A DNA stretch of 64,000 nt from Chlorobium ferrooxidans DSM 13031 (GCF_000168715.1 NZ_AASE01000001.1:1-64000); one strand, 5' to 3'. Counted from the first letter of the stretch, positions 37,268 to 47,877 are shown. Notes: generated by a model not told the origin, from the letters alone. Made by a program: numbers and translations.

Positions 37268-38128
37268 TCAATCAGCGGAGACATAACCGTTTTCAATGAC
37301 CGCTCTTTGGCCTTCGTAGGTTTTTGAGTACTCAACAAATCGCTGAAGAACACCGAAAGGCTTTCCGTTTGTGTACATATAAAGAGGCCTGCTAAGTGGA
37401 TAGGATCCATCTTTTATGGTCACAGGCGTGTGATCTATCCCGTTAACCAGAAGCGGTCTGACAGAACTATCAATCCAGCCGTGCCCGATATATCCAATCG
37501 CATTCGGAGTTTCATTGATCCTGCTTCTGATTTCGCGATTGTTGAAGAGCGTTATCACCTTCATAGACAAAGGGGTTTTCCCCATAACGATGTCGCCGAA
37601 GGTCTCCTCAGTACCGCTCCCTTGCTCCCGCTGAAGCAGCACAATCGGGTGATCCTTTCCCCCAACCTCCTTCCAGTTGGTATAGGCTCCTGAATAGATT
37701 TTTCGAATCTGATCGATACTCAACTCTTTTATGGAGTTACCGGGATGAACCACCATAACGATCGCACCGAGAGCAACCGTGTGCGGCACCGGATTCACAC
37801 CCTGACTTCTGGCCTCGGCCAGTTCCTGATCGTGCAAGAGCCTGGTCGTCGTGGCAACATCACAATTTTTGTAGATCAGTCCGTAGAGCCCCCGTTCAGA
37901 GTCACTCTCATTGACTCTTACCACGATGCCATCCGATTTGAGGAAATCAAGCGCAAAAAGATTGGCAATAAGGCCGGCTGAAGAAGCCCCGTCTGCAATA
38001 ATTTTATTGTCGGATACCAGTCCGGAGGTAATCGCTTTGTTGCGGGCGTCAACACCTCCTGCCGTGAAGATGCTGAAAAGAGCAGCACCGATGCCTATCC
38101 TTTTAATAAAACTGATAGTTCTTGTCAT
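37268..38128 (-). CDS. PstS-like phosphate-binding protein, paralogue 2
   Basis: 286 aa. Same build as paralogue 1: signal peptide (IGIGAALFSIFTAGGVDA), SAGLIANLFALDFLKSDG (about 44-61), ESDSERG, TTR and REQGSGTEETF (about 163-173). Long identical stretches with paralogue 1 (for example PVPHTVALGAIVMVVHPGN) show recent duplication or gene conversion. The ATG at 38128 is preferred over a TTG one codon earlier. First gene of the run paralogue 2, paralogue 1, autotransporter-like. Confidence 0.85.
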   Translation of the reverse strand: MTRTISFIKRIGIGAALFSIFTAGGVDARNKAITSGLVSDNKIIADGASSAGLIANLFALDFLKSDGIVVRVNESDSERGLYGLIYKNCDVATTTRLLHDQELAEARSQGVNPVPHTVALGAIVMVVHPGNSIKELSIDQIRKIYSGAYTNWKEVGGKDHPIVLLQREQGSGTEETFGDIVMGKTPLSMKVITLFNNREIRSRINETPNAIGYIGHGWIDSSVRPLLVNGIDHTPVTIKDGSYPLSRPLYMYTNGKPFGVLQRFVEYSKTYEGQRAVIENGYVSAD

Positions 38129-38290
38129 CAACGCAAGATTTTATTAATAAAGAGCATGGAGTGTGAAGAGCAATTGTAAAAGAGAGAACACACAATTCGC
38201 TCTCTTAATTCAATTACAAGAATTTCTTGTTGCGATTACAACTATCGGGGGAGAGGATTACTTGTTGATAACGGAGGGGTTACAGCGGTA

Positions 38291-38314
38291 AGAAGCCCGC
38301 GGGCACGGGCTTCT
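38291..38314 (-). terminator. Terminator after PstS-like paralogue 3
   Basis: AGAAGCCCG (38291-38299), six-base loop, CGGGCTTCT (38306-38314); 44 bases past the stop of paralogue 3. It separates that gene from the two-paralogue operon. Confidence 0.6.
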
Positions 38315-38357
38315 TTGTTACAACGTATGGGATAAGTTGTTCAGAGATCCATCCCGT

Positions 38358-39242
38358 TTACCGGTTTTCTGCGATAAAACCGTTTTCGCTGAGCGATCTC
38401 TGACCCTCAGGAGTTAATGAGTAATCCACAAACCGTTTCAGTACGCCGGTCGGATGACCATTTGTATACATGTAGAGAAGCCGGTGAAGCGGATAGCTCT
38501 CATCCTTGATGGTTTTCGGCGAGTGATCCACGCCATTAACGGGAAGCGTTTTGACCGAGTTATCAATCCACCCACGCCCGATCATGCCAATGGCGTTGGG
38601 TGTGGATGCAATGCGTCCGATGATTTCGCGATTGTTGAAGAGGGTTATCGCTCTCATTGAAATCGGACTCTTTCCCATAACAATGTCACGAAAGGTCTCC
38701 TGTGTACCGCTTGCATTCTCGCGCTGCAGCAGCACAATCGGCCGATTCGGGCCGCCAAGCTGGCTCCAGTTGGTATAGGTACCAGCATAGATATTGCGAA
38801 TCTGGTCAAGGGTCAAGCCGGATAGGGAGTTAGCAGGGTGTACTACCATAATGATGGCATCGTGGGCAACGATGTGCTGAACCGGTTTTACACCCTCCCG
38901 TTTGGCCTCTGCCAGCTCATGGGCGTGTATCGGTCTGGTGGTCGAGGCAATATCGCAGTTTTTATAGATCAGGCTGTAGATGCCCCGCTCGGAGTCGCTC
39001 TCATTGACCTTCACCACAATACCATCGGTTTTCAGGAACTCCAGGGCGAAAATGTTGGCGATAAGACCGGTTGAGGGCGAACCATCAACGATGATTTTAT
39101 TGTCGGCAATAAGTCCCGTTTGCAGCGTACGTGCAGTAAGAACGGCATCGGCTCCATGAGCTGCAACCGTACCGGTAGAGAGCAGACTGAAAAAAGCTGC
39201 GCTCTTAAAGACCTTCTTGACAATACTTATAGTTCTTTTCAT
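38358..39242 (-). CDS. PstS-like phosphate-binding protein, paralogue 3
   Basis: 294 aa. Signal peptide (FKSAAFFSLLSTGTVAAHG). Retains STGLIANIFALEFLKTDG, ESDSERG, TTR and an altered loop RENASGTQETF where the other two have REQGSGT; it also has GRIASTPNAIGMIGRGW in place of the shared RxNxTPNAIGYIGHxW. It is the most diverged of the three. The loop change could shift affinity, but the SGT core is kept. Own transcription unit, bounded by the terminator at 38291. Confidence 0.85.
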   Translation of the reverse strand: MKRTISIVKKVFKSAAFFSLLSTGTVAAHGADAVLTARTLQTGLIADNKIIVDGSPSTGLIANIFALEFLKTDGIVVKVNESDSERGIYSLIYKNCDIASTTRPIHAHELAEAKREGVKPVQHIVAHDAIIMVVHPANSLSGLTLDQIRNIYAGTYTNWSQLGGPNRPIVLLQRENASGTQETFRDIVMGKSPISMRAITLFNNREIIGRIASTPNAIGMIGRGWIDNSVKTLPVNGVDHSPKTIKDESYPLHRLLYMYTNGHPTGVLKRFVDYSLTPEGQRSLSENGFIAENR

Positions 39243-39488
39243 GAAGGGATGACTTCATTAAATACATCAACGTGGAATCTGTAGCGAAAATTAAAAAAGC
39301 ACAACACACTGTGCTGAATCTTCATATCAAGAAAAAAATTATCTGAAAATATAAAAGAATCTTAAGTCATTTGAATCAAGAGTTTCATCAGCTTTTGTTG
39401 TACTTTTTTTAATATTCGAAAAAAGATATTGAATAAAAAAACCTGTATTGATGCCGAATTGAACCAGTTAAAGTAACTGACATCCCCT

Positions 39489-40205
39489 ATGAAAAAGCCT
39501 CTCCTGATCGTCAAAAACATCACCCACGAGGCTCCCGGACTGATTGGAACGGTTCTCACTGACAAGCATATCACATCGCATGTCGTGGATCTTGCTGCGG
39601 GTGACAGCTTCCCGGATCCACGAAACTATAACGCCGTTGTGGTACTTGGTGGCCCTCAAAGCGCCAATGACCTGTCCCCCTCGATGCTGATGCAGCTCGG
39701 CCGGATCGAAGTGGCGCTTCAGGAAGAGATCCCCTACCTCGGCATCTGCCTCGGCATGCAGACTCTGGTAAAAGCAGGAGGCGGAAAGGTGCTGAAATGC
39801 CCCGTTCAGGAGATCGGGTTTACAGACCATGAAGGCGAAGAGTACCGCATGCAGCTCACTCTGGAAGGAAAAGAAGACCCTCTTTTTTGTGGACTTTCAG
39901 AGAGCATCAGGGTCTTTCAGCTTCACGGAGAGACCGTTGAGCTTGCTGCGGGGATGAAGCTGCTTGCCTCAGGCAAACAGTGCCCGATACAGGCTGTCAG
40001 GGTTGGAGAGTGCGCTTATGGATTGCAATGCCATGCTGAAATGACACTGATCATGTTTTTGTCATGGCTTGATATTGATGCTGATCTGAAAAGAGAGAAT
40101 CGCACGGCCCTGATCGAAGAGTTTGAATCATTCCGGCATGAGTACACCGCAACAGGGATGCAGCTTATCAACAATTTTCTCCGTATTTCCGGCCTTGCCT
40201 CATGA
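39489..40205 (+). CDS. Class I glutamine amidotransferase (GMP-synthase-like)
   Basis: 238 aa single-domain GATase1. Nucleophile Cys in YLGICLGMQTL (about 82-92), His in GLQCHAEMT (about 176). The usual Glu two residues after His is kept (HAE). No synthetase domain, so it resembles stand-alone GuaA-like amidotransferases of unknown substrate, possibly gamma-glutamyl hydrolases. It overlaps the photolyase gene by four bases (ATGA), so the two are translated together. Confidence 0.85.
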   Translation: MKKPLLIVKNITHEAPGLIGTVLTDKHITSHVVDLAAGDSFPDPRNYNAVVVLGGPQSANDLSPSMLMQLGRIEVALQEEIPYLGICLGMQTLVKAGGGKVLKCPVQEIGFTDHEGEEYRMQLTLEGKEDPLFCGLSESIRVFQLHGETVELAAGMKLLASGKQCPIQAVRVGECAYGLQCHAEMTLIMFLSWLDIDADLKRENRTALIEEFESFRHEYTATGMQLINNFLRISGLAS

Positions 40206-41554
40206 TTGATCCCCGCCGCATAACACTCCTCAACAACTGCCGGGATGCGAGCGGCCCGGTCATCTACTGGATGTCACGTGACCAGCGGGTCCGGCATAAC
40301 TGGGCACTCCTGTTTGCCCGAAAAAAGGCAGAACAGTTGCAGCAGCCGTTGAAGGTGGTTTTCACCCTTGCACCATCCTTTCTCAATGCCCCGCTCCGCC
40401 ACTACGACTTCATGCTTAAAGGACTTCATGAGGTTGAAAGAGCGCTCCGGAGGCTGAACATCCCCTTTTATCTCGTGCAGGGTGAACCGGAAATCGAACT
40501 TCCCCGCTTCGCCCGTGAGATGAAGGCCGGAGCTGTGGTGACCGACTTTTCGCCACTGAAAATCAGCAGAGAGTGGAAACGCAGGGTTGGCGCTCATCTC
40601 CCGCTGCCGCTCTATGAAGTCGATGCACATAACATTGTTCCCTGCCGGATCGCATCCGCCAAACAGGAGTATGCCGCAAGAACGTTCCGGCCGAAAATCA
40701 AGAGCCTGCTTGGCGAGTTGCTCACCGGATTTCCACAGCTTGAACCGCTTGAGGCAACAACTGAATCACATCCTGTTGATTGGTCAAGCATCTCTTGCAG
40801 CCTGAAAGCCGATCATCGGGTGGCACCTGTCGAGTGGCTGAAACCGGGAGAGGAGGCTGCGGCAAACTGCCTGGACACCTTTCTTGAAAAGAGACTCAGC
40901 TCCTATGCAGAACTGCGCAACGATCCGAACAGCGGCGTGCTCTCCAATCTCTCTCCCTACCTCCATTTCGGTCAGATCAGTGCGCAATACATTGCGCTGC
41001 GGGTATCAGAAAGCCGGATGCCGGATGAGAGCAGGAGCGCTTTTCTTGAAGAGTTGATCGTTCGCAGGGAGCTCTCGGATAACTACTGCTTCTATAATGA
41101 CCGCTACGACTCCTTTGATGGCAGCCCGACCTGGGCAAAAGAGTCGCTCATGAACCACAGGAATGATCACCGGGAATACCTCTATACTGCCGACGAGTTT
41201 GCCACGGCCAAAACGCATGACCGGTTATGGAATGCCGCCCAGCTTGAGCTGGTTACAACCGGAAAAATACATGGCTACATGCGCATGTACTGGGCAAAGA
41301 AGATTCTTGAATGGAGTGAAAGTGCGGAGCAGGCCTTTGAAACAGCCATGGCACTCAATGACCGCTACGCTCTTGACGGCAGGGATCCCAACGGCTACGC
41401 AGGAGTTGCATGGTCAATCGGCGGAGTGCATGACCGCCCATGGTTTGAACGGCCGGTTTACGGTAAAATCCGCTATATGAACGCATCCGGATGTGCACGG
41501 AAGTTCGATGTCGCACGATACATCGCACGCTTTGAAGAAAAAAAGAGTATGTAG
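40202..41554 (+). CDS. phr: Class II CPD photolyase
   Basis: Light-driven flavoenzyme that splits cyclobutane pyrimidine dimers. 450 aa. Class II features: VIYWMSRDQRVRHNWAL (about 20-36) in the N-terminal antenna-binding domain, and in the FAD domain ELIVRRELSDNYCFY (about 284-298), WNAAQLELVTTGKIHGYMRM (about 342-361, with YWAKKILEW) and DGRDPNGYAGVAWSIGG (about 393-409), with HDRPWFERPVYGKIRYM near the end. Starts inside the GATase stop. Fits an organism that lives in light. Confidence 0.95.
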   Translation: MIDPRRITLLNNCRDASGPVIYWMSRDQRVRHNWALLFARKKAEQLQQPLKVVFTLAPSFLNAPLRHYDFMLKGLHEVERALRRLNIPFYLVQGEPEIELPRFAREMKAGAVVTDFSPLKISREWKRRVGAHLPLPLYEVDAHNIVPCRIASAKQEYAARTFRPKIKSLLGELLTGFPQLEPLEATTESHPVDWSSISCSLKADHRVAPVEWLKPGEEAAANCLDTFLEKRLSSYAELRNDPNSGVLSNLSPYLHFGQISAQYIALRVSESRMPDESRSAFLEELIVRRELSDNYCFYNDRYDSFDGSPTWAKESLMNHRNDHREYLYTADEFATAKTHDRLWNAAQLELVTTGKIHGYMRMYWAKKILEWSESAEQAFETAMALNDRYALDGRDPNGYAGVAWSIGGVHDRPWFERPVYGKIRYMNASGCARKFDVARYIARFEEKKSM

Positions 41555-41580
41555 GGGCGACCCTGAGTGGTCGCCCTTAC
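41551..41580. repeat. Palindromic hairpin between convergent genes
   Basis: GTAGGGGCGACC (41551-41562), loop CTGAGT, GGTCGCCCTTAC (41569-41580), one wobble. It sits at the phr stop and 12 bases before the rnr stop. The same style of palindrome is at 9509-9530. It could end transcription from both sides. Confidence 0.65.
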
Positions 41581-41591
41581 ATGTGCAGGAG

Positions 41592-44024
41592 TTACTGTTG
41601 AGCCGGTTTGCTGTCAGATTTCGTCTCGGATTTGCTGTCATCTATGGCAAGATCGATGGTACGGCGCTGAATATCGACGCTGTGCACCATAACCTTGACG
41701 CGCTGACCGATCTGGAGGCGCTTCTTGCGGCGCTTGCCGACAAGTGAGTAGGTCGCCTCATCATATTCGTAGTAGTCGTCGGTGAGGTTGCGCATGTGCA
41801 CCATTCCCTCGATGGCAAAATCAACCATTCTGACATAGATGCCGTAGTCGGTTGCTCCTGAAATAACACCGGGATAGACCTTGCCGACATGACTTGCCAT
41901 ATACTCAACCTGCTTGAGCTTGATGGACTCACGCTCGGCTTCGACGGCACTTTTCTCCCGCTCGTTGGATATCTGGCAGACGGTCTGAATCTTGTCTGTC
42001 AGCTCCGCAAGGCGCGCGCTTGTGATTTTGCGGCGTTTCTTTCTGAGACCCTCATACTCAAAGAGCAGACGATGTACAATAAGATCCGGATAGCGCCTGA
42101 TGGGTGAAGTAAAGTGGGTATAGTGCTCGAACCCGAGACCGAAATGGCCAAGATTGTCGCCGGTATAGACCGCTTTGGACATGGAGCGCAGCACAAGCTC
42201 GCTTACAAGAAACTCGACATTGGTTCCCTTGACCTGCTGCAGGAGCTGACGGAGAGCCTTGGCGGTAACAATCGGTCCCTCCTTGCCCCGGTTGAGCTTG
42301 AGATCAAAGCCGAACCGTTTGACGAAGTTGGAGAGAATGATCACCTTCTCCTGCTGGGGTGAGCCGTGAACACGGTAGATAACCGGCTGTGCCTCTTTTT
42401 TGTTCTCCTTGAAGGTTCGGGTCAGATACTCTGCCACCTTGCGGTTGGCAAGCAGCATGAACTCCTCAATAAGCCGGTGGCTGCCGAGCCGCTCTTTTCT
42501 CATAACCTCAAGCGGTTCACCCTTGCTGCCGAGCTTGAAACGAACCTCTTCGGTTTCAAAGTCCAGACCACCATGCTTGAAGCGCTTTTCACGAAGCAGC
42601 ACGCTGATACGATCCAGCAACTGCAGTTCGTCACAATAATCACCCTTGCCCTTCTTCAGAATCTCCTCAACATCTTCATAGGCATAGCGGCGCTTGCTGT
42701 GGATGACCGTTTTCTGAAACTCGTGCTTGCGGACTTCCCCCTCTGCGGTCATGGTAAAAAAGACGGAAAAGGCCATCCGGTCAACACCGGGATTGAGGCT
42801 GCATATCTCTTCGGAAAGGCGTGACGGCAGCATGGGAATGACCCGGTCCACCAGATAGACCGAGGTCGCCCGTTTGAGTGCCTCACGGTCAAGAGGAGAG
42901 TTCTCGGGCACATAATGCGAGACATCGGCAATATGCACACCTATGCGATAGAGACCATCTTCAAGCGTCTCGACAGAGAGCGCATCGTCGAAATCTTTTG
43001 CATCAACAGGATCGATAGTAAAGACAACTTTGTCGCGGATATCAAGGCGCCCTTCAAGATCCTTTTCGGTAATGCCTTCACGGATGGATGAGGCAAAATC
43101 AACAATCTGTTTGTCAAAGGTCTCATCAATGCCCTTGCTTCGGGCAATGGCGCTCACCTCAACCGATGAATCGCCCGCCTCGCCAAGAACCTCAAGCACC
43201 TTTGCCTGTATGACCCCTTCACCGGTGAAATCAAGGTCACCGACCAGGACTTTCTGACCTGCCTTTGCTTTTGCAGAGAGACGGATCGGCACAACGATTT
43301 CAGGAAGCAGCTTTCTCTCATCGGCCTTGAGGGTGAACCTGCGGCCTGACTTTATGAGTGTACCGACAATGGTTGTAATGCGACGGCTGATCACCTTCTG
43401 AACAAGACCTTCGCAGCGCTGATGCGGTGTTGATTTCGAAGAGTAGGTATCAGGAACCTTGGTAACCAGTACCTCGACTTCATCACCATGAATGGAAAAA
43501 TTCAGATCGCCGGCCTTGATGAAAACATCATCATCAAATCCCTCGACATCAATGAATCCGTAACCGTTTGGATGGGTAATAAGACGACCGGTATAACTCT
43601 TGTCCACCTTGTACTGCTCCTTTCCGGGCACGGGAAAAGGCTTTATATGAACAAGATGGTCTTCATAGGTTGCCGCGTCCACACCCGACATACCATAACA
43701 GCGGTTGGAATCCTTGTCAACCGTACCCTCTTCCTGAAGCTTGTGGAGTACATACCAGAAACCGGGAAGCTGCTTTGACTCCGTGTATCCAAGGACTTTG
43801 GCCAGGTCAACCGACCGAAACCGCTCTCCTTCATGGTCGGTAAAAAAGGTGATGATTTCAGCCGCAAGTGAACTTTCACCCCGTCTGAAAAGAAATTCGT
43901 TGATCAGGATGTGATCATTTGCCCTTACCCGCTCGCCGGTATGCGATGAAGTCTGCCGCGACTTCTTGCCCGCGGCGGGGCTCTTTGCTTTTCGGTTAAA
44001 CCGCTGTCTTGCCACTACATTCAA
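41592..44024 (-). CDS. rnr: Ribonuclease R
   Basis: 3'-5' exoribonuclease of the RNB family that degrades structured RNA. About 810 aa. Order: N-terminal basic tail and HTH (about 40-100), two cold-shock-like OB folds (about 140-290), RNB catalytic domain with [13 protein letters not shown] (about 317-329, metal-binding Asp residues) and [19 protein letters not shown] (about 642-660), S1 domain (about 715-795, [17 protein letters not shown]). The start is uncertain: TTG at 44024 or GTG at 44015; no ATG is in frame and the only GGAG is 17 bases from the TTG. Confidence 0.95.
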   Translation of the reverse strand: MNVVARQRFNRKAKSPAAGKKSRQTSSHTGERVRANDHILINEFLFRRGESSLAAEIITFFTDHEGERFRSVDLAKVLGYTESKQLPGFWYVLHKLQEEGTVDKDSNRCYGMSGVDAATYEDHLVHIKPFPVPGKEQYKVDKSYTGRLITHPNGYGFIDVEGFDDDVFIKAGDLNFSIHGDEVEVLVTKVPDTYSSKSTPHQRCEGLVQKVISRRITTIVGTLIKSGRRFTLKADERKLLPEIVVPIRLSAKAKAGQKVLVGDLDFTGEGVIQAKVLEVLGEAGDSSVEVSAIARSKGIDETFDKQIVDFASSIREGITEKDLEGRLDIRDKVVFTIDPVDAKDFDDALSVETLEDGLYRIGVHIADVSHYVPENSPLDREALKRATSVYLVDRVIPMLPSRLSEEICSLNPGVDRMAFSVFFTMTAEGEVRKHEFQKTVIHSKRRYAYEDVEEILKKGKGDYCDELQLLDRISVLLREKRFKHGGLDFETEEVRFKLGSKGEPLEVMRKERLGSHRLIEEFMLLANRKVAEYLTRTFKENKKEAQPVIYRVHGSPQQEKVIILSNFVKRFGFDLKLNRGKEGPIVTAKALRQLLQQVKGTNVEFLVSELVLRSMSKAVYTGDNLGHFGLGFEHYTHFTSPIRRYPDLIVHRLLFEYEGLRKKRRKITSARLAELTDKIQTVCQISNEREKSAVEAERESIKLKQVEYMASHVGKVYPGVISGATDYGIYVRMVDFAIEGMVHMRNLTDDYYEYDEATYSLVGKRRKKRLQIGQRVKVMVHSVDIQRRTIDLAIDDSKSETKSDSKPAQQ

Positions 44025-44452
44025 TCGTTTATGTTAGGATTCTCCGGCAACCATGCCTGTGAGGCACAATTCCAGCTCCGTTCAGTCAAAGGCTCATCAT
44101 GTTCCTGAAAGTTAATAACATCAGGAACTTCAGCAAAAAATCAGCACTTTGACAGGTGTGATGGCTTGAAATCCGGATGCAGCAATTTGCCGGGGGAAAA
44201 ACCGGCTCACTGAGGAGAATGATGAAACTGCATGATGCGAGAATTCCCTGTTTCAGGAGAGTTCAGACGGTGTGCAGATTAGAAACTGAAACTTCAGTTT
44301 TTTAACATAATGAATAAGCAACGATAAAACACCCTTTCCTCCCGCTGATTTTCCGTATTACCGCTCCGAATAGCGTTTTCTTATCGATTACTGCCATCAG
44401 GGCCGCTCTCGCTTATTACGTTCAAAGCCCGATTGCTGCGTTTAAAGCTGCC
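44025..44452. other. Intergenic, no gene seen
   Basis: About 430 bases between the rnr start and the corA stop. No coding frame, tRNA or convincing terminator found. Confidence 0.5.
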
Positions 44453-45577
44453 CTAAAACCACTTTCTTGTCCGAAAGTAAACCATCATTCCGGCAACAAT
44501 CATCCCCATGAATCCAAGCAGGACATAGAATCCCCACTGCCATTCGAGTCCCGGCATAGAACGAAAATTCATTCCATAGACTCCGGCAATAAAAGAGAGC
44601 GGCATAAATACCGTAGCGATGGTGGTCAGCACCTTCATGATTTCGTTCATCCGGTTATTGACAATGGCAAGCCATGTATCGTACATGCCGATAACGATAT
44701 CACGATAGGTTTCAATGGTTTCATTGATAAAAATGACATTGTCGTAGACATCCCTGAAAAAAGGCCAGGTAGCTTCATCATCAATGACCGTATAGTGTTC
44801 CCTGCTGATACTGTTGATGATCTCCCTCATCGGTCTTACCGATTTTCTTAAAAGAATAAGCTCCTTTTTCAGTAAATAGATGGACTCAAACGTGTCACGC
44901 CCTGATGTTTCAAACAGCTCCTGGTCGAGAAGTTCAATCCGGCTTTCAAGCTGCTCAAGTATCACAAAATAACTGTCGACGATAGCATCAATCAGACCAT
45001 AGGCAAGGTAGTCCGCTCCCCGCTTTCTGACTGATGTCCCGGGGCTTGTTATCCTTGCCCTGAGAGCATCAAACATGTCTCCCGGTCTCTCCTGGAACGT
45101 CAGGACAAAATTGCTGCCGATCACCAGACTCATCTGCTCTTCAGTGATCTCGCCTGTTTGAGCATCACAATCAAGTGCTCTGAACACAAGAAACAGGTAG
45201 TGTTCAAAGTCCTCTATTTTGGAGCGCTGCTCGGTATGCAGAATATCTTCGAGGGTAAGCGGATGGATATCGAAAAGCTTGCCAAGCGCTTCAATGACCG
45301 ATACATCATGCAGACCGTCAATATTCACCCAGAGAACCTTCTGCTTATCCTTCAAGGCTGTGCATTCAGCAATGCTCTTGAGCGGCATGTGAAATTCGTG
45401 ATCTGCATCGTAACCAAAAACCGTTATGGCCGGAAAGTCGGTTTTCTGCTCTCCGATGTGCTGGAGTGTACCGGCAGGCTGCCCTATGGTTTTTGAAATG
45501 TTCCGCATCACCTTTTTTATCGGCTTCACTGCCTGGTGAGCTGCCCGGACTTTGCGCAAACTTTTTTTACCTTTCAT
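44453..45577 (-). CDS. corA: CorA magnesium/cobalt transporter
   Basis: 374-aa inner-membrane channel. Large N-terminal cytoplasmic domain with the long stalk helix (about 195-310), then two C-terminal transmembrane helices; the selectivity motif YGMNF lies at their loop (about 337), followed by the periplasmic loop RSMPGLEWQWG. The ATG at 45577 (MKGKKSLRKVRAAH) is preferred to an upstream in-frame start at 45658 that lacks family similarity. Confidence 0.94.
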   Translation of the reverse strand: MKGKKSLRKVRAAHQAVKPIKKVMRNISKTIGQPAGTLQHIGEQKTDFPAITVFGYDADHEFHMPLKSIAECTALKDKQKVLWVNIDGLHDVSVIEALGKLFDIHPLTLEDILHTEQRSKIEDFEHYLFLVFRALDCDAQTGEITEEQMSLVIGSNFVLTFQERPGDMFDALRARITSPGTSVRKRGADYLAYGLIDAIVDSYFVILEQLESRIELLDQELFETSGRDTFESIYLLKKELILLRKSVRPMREIINSISREHYTVIDDEATWPFFRDVYDNVIFINETIETYRDIVIGMYDTWLAIVNNRMNEIMKVLTTIATVFMPLSFIAGVYGMNFRSMPGLEWQWGFYVLLGFMGMIVAGMMVYFRTRKWF

Positions 45578-45695
45578 AATAAACCAGTTTCCATGACGAG
45601 AGTGCCGGTATTGGCCCGGCTCTGCCGGAGGCAGAAGAGTAAGACCGTACGATACCATTTATGGAAATATACATGCCATACACCCGGAGAATACC

Positions 45696-46412
45696 ATGAA
45701 AGTTCTTACAATCATCAAATATCTCTTCACGGCGTTTGGCATTGCCATGCTCCTGGGCACCTTCTGGATCAGCGAAAATACCCGCACATTCCTCTCAAAA
45801 GCCGTTACAACAGAGGGCACTGTTGTGCGCCTCATCGAATCCTGGTCCGGCAGTTCAAACATTTCACATGATTCAAAAATATACCGGCCTGTCATTCGTT
45901 TTACCGATGGAAATGGTTCACCGCAGGTGTTCATCTCATCATCAGGCAGCAATCCTCCGGCCTATTCGGAAGGCGAAAAAGTCGAGCTGATCTACCTGCC
46001 TGACGACCCTCAAAAAGCACAAATCAATGATCTCTTCTCACTCTGGGCAGGCTCCATCATCCTTGGAGGGCTGGGGGGCGTCTTCCTGCTTGCCGGTGCA
46101 GGCATCTTCCTCGTCCCCATACTCAAAGGACGCAAAAACGACTCCCTCAGAGAGCAGGGCACCCCTGTTGAGACAGAGTTTCAGACGGTTTCAATGAATA
46201 CCGCCGTTTCAGTCAACGGAAACTGTCCGTTTCAGGTTGTAACGCAGTGGAAAAATCCCGCGACGTCAGAGATCCATGTTTTCAAAAGTGACAATCTCTG
46301 GTACGATCCGACACAATACATACAGAACAGGCGGATACGGGTATTCATCGACCGGAACAACCCGAAGAGATACTATGTCGACCTCTCCTTCCTGCCCAAA
46401 CTCGCCGAATAA
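45696..46412 (+). CDS. DUF3592 membrane protein
   Basis: 238 aa. Transmembrane helices at about residues 5-24 and 115-141; between them a beta-rich domain with the DUF3592 pattern TTEGTVVRL...YRPVIRFTDGNG...YSEGEKVELIYLPDDPQKAQI. A second soluble beta domain at the C-terminus repeats this style (ATSEIHVFKSDNLWYDPTQ, RIRVFIDRNNPKRYYVD). Function of the family is unknown. Divergent from corA. Confidence 0.8.
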   Translation: MKVLTIIKYLFTAFGIAMLLGTFWISENTRTFLSKAVTTEGTVVRLIESWSGSSNISHDSKIYRPVIRFTDGNGSPQVFISSSGSNPPAYSEGEKVELIYLPDDPQKAQINDLFSLWAGSIILGGLGGVFLLAGAGIFLVPILKGRKNDSLREQGTPVETEFQTVSMNTAVSVNGNCPFQVVTQWKNPATSEIHVFKSDNLWYDPTQYIQNRRIRVFIDRNNPKRYYVDLSFLPKLAE

Positions 46413-46719
46413 ATCATCTCGCCCGAGCTGAAAAGTCATACGATCTGCACATGCAATTTCCGGTCGGTATGACTCATACCGGGCATTTATCTCCAGCCGC
46501 TCCCTGCTCCAACAATCACTCCCCTCACCTGAAATAATCACCCCAAAAAGGCTATTTGGCAAAAATAAACACACAAATCAACATTATTGTCTGATTTATT
46601 ACTATATTTTATCATATAGACCTGATTTATTTAGTGTAAAAAGGTAGATTGCCTAAATAAACACAATTACCACACCTTACTTTTTCCGACGTGACCTGTT
46701 GACTGAATAAAGGACTCTT
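46413..46719. other. AT-rich upstream region of nifV
   Basis: About 300 bases. Two direct repeats CTGATTTATT (46591 and 46622, 31 bases apart) and two AATAAACACA motifs (one near 46564, one near 46657) stand out. No clear sigma-54 promoter (TGGC-N8-GC) was found. Regulatory role is a guess. Confidence 0.4.
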
Positions 46720-47877
46720 ATGCATACATCCGGCTCCATACCATTAAAATCCGGCATCAGACCCTGGATTATCGATACAACCCTGAGGGATGGGGAACAG
46801 GCTCCGGGTGTAGTATTCAGCAGTGCGGAAAAAATGGAAATTGCCCTGGAGCTGGCAGATACCGGCGTCAACGAACTTGAGGTAGGGTACCCTGCCATCA
46901 GTGAAGAGGAGCGCCAAAGCATCAGAAAGATAGTGGCCCGGCAGCTTCCGCTTCGTCTTTCATCATGGGCAAGGGCAAAATGGCAGGATATTGAGGATGC
47001 ATGCCGTTGCGGTACTGAAGGTGTACATATCAGTTTTCCGGTATCAGCGCTCTACCTTCAGCTCATGGAAAAGGATTATGCCTGGGTACAGCAGCAGTTG
47101 CATGAACTCGTTCCGAGAGCAAAAAAATATTTCAACTATGTTACTGTTGGCGCTCAGGATGCAACAAGGGCGGAGCCGGAACTGCTGAAACAGTTTGTTC
47201 TTGATGCTGATGCATGCGGCGCAGACCGGATACGGATTGCCGATACGGTCGGCATTGCCAATCCGGTATCGGTTATGGCACTTGTCGGTCTCCTGAAATC
47301 AGCCAGTCCGGCGGCACTTGAATTTCATGCACACAATGATCTCGGCATGGCTACAGCCAATGCATTTACCGCTCTTGAAGCCGGATGCAGTGCCGTCAGT
47401 GTTTCGGTCACCGGACTCGGGGAGCGGGCGGGAAATGCTGCACTTGAAGAGCTGAGTGTAGCGCTTGAACTCTCCGGAAAGTATGATACCCGTATCGATA
47501 TGACAAAGCTTTCGCGACTCTGCGCAACCGTCAGCAAAGCATCAGGAAGAGTGATTCAGGATCAGAAACCGGTTGTCGGAAAGTCCGCGTTTCAGCATGA
47601 ATCGGGCATTCACTGCGCTGCTCTTCTGAAGCATCCACTCTCCTACCAGCCTTTTCTCCCGGATCAGGTTGGCAGGGAACATCACGAGCTGGTGATCGGA
47701 AAACACTCGGGAAGCGCTGCCCTGCAGCACTATTTTTCAGGTAAAGGGCTTGTAATAACAAGAAACGAAGCCAATCATCTGCTTCCGATTGTCCGGACAA
47801 CAGCAAATGAAAAGAAAAGAGCTCTGAAAGCACATGAGCTTGAGAGGATTTACAGCACGTTAGCGGTAAAACAGTAA
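46720..47877 (+). CDS. nifV: Homocitrate synthase
   Basis: Condenses acetyl-CoA with 2-oxoglutarate to homocitrate, the organic ligand of FeMo-cofactor. 385 aa. HMGL-like TIM barrel: IDTTLRDGEQAPGV (about 18-31, metal-binding Asp), DRIRIADTVGIANP (about 168-181), EFHAHNDLGMATANAF (about 204-219, metal His pair) and the G-loop VTGLGERAGNAALEE (about 229-243). Short NifV-length protein, lacking the regulatory domain of LeuA. Followed 20 bases later by nifA, so probably one transcript. Confidence 0.94.
   Translation: MHTSGSIPLKSGIRPWIIDTTLRDGEQAPGVVFSSAEKMEIALELADTGVNELEVGYPAISEEERQSIRKIVARQLPLRLSSWARAKWQDIEDACRCGTEGVHISFPVSALYLQLMEKDYAWVQQQLHELVPRAKKYFNYVTVGAQDATRAEPELLKQFVLDADACGADRIRIADTVGIANPVSVMALVGLLKSASPAALEFHAHNDLGMATANAFTALEAGCSAVSVSVTGLGERAGNAALEELSVALELSGKYDTRIDMTKLSRLCATVSKASGRVIQDQKPVVGKSAFQHESGIHCAALLKHPLSYQPFLPDQVGREHHELVIGKHSGSAALQHYFSGKGLVITRNEANHLLPIVRTTANEKKRALKAHELERIYSTLAVKQ

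Noticed and set aside
46560-46719. Sigma-54 promoter before nifV
   Set aside because: No TGGC-N8-GC match; only TTGGCAAAAA without a -12 element at the right distance.
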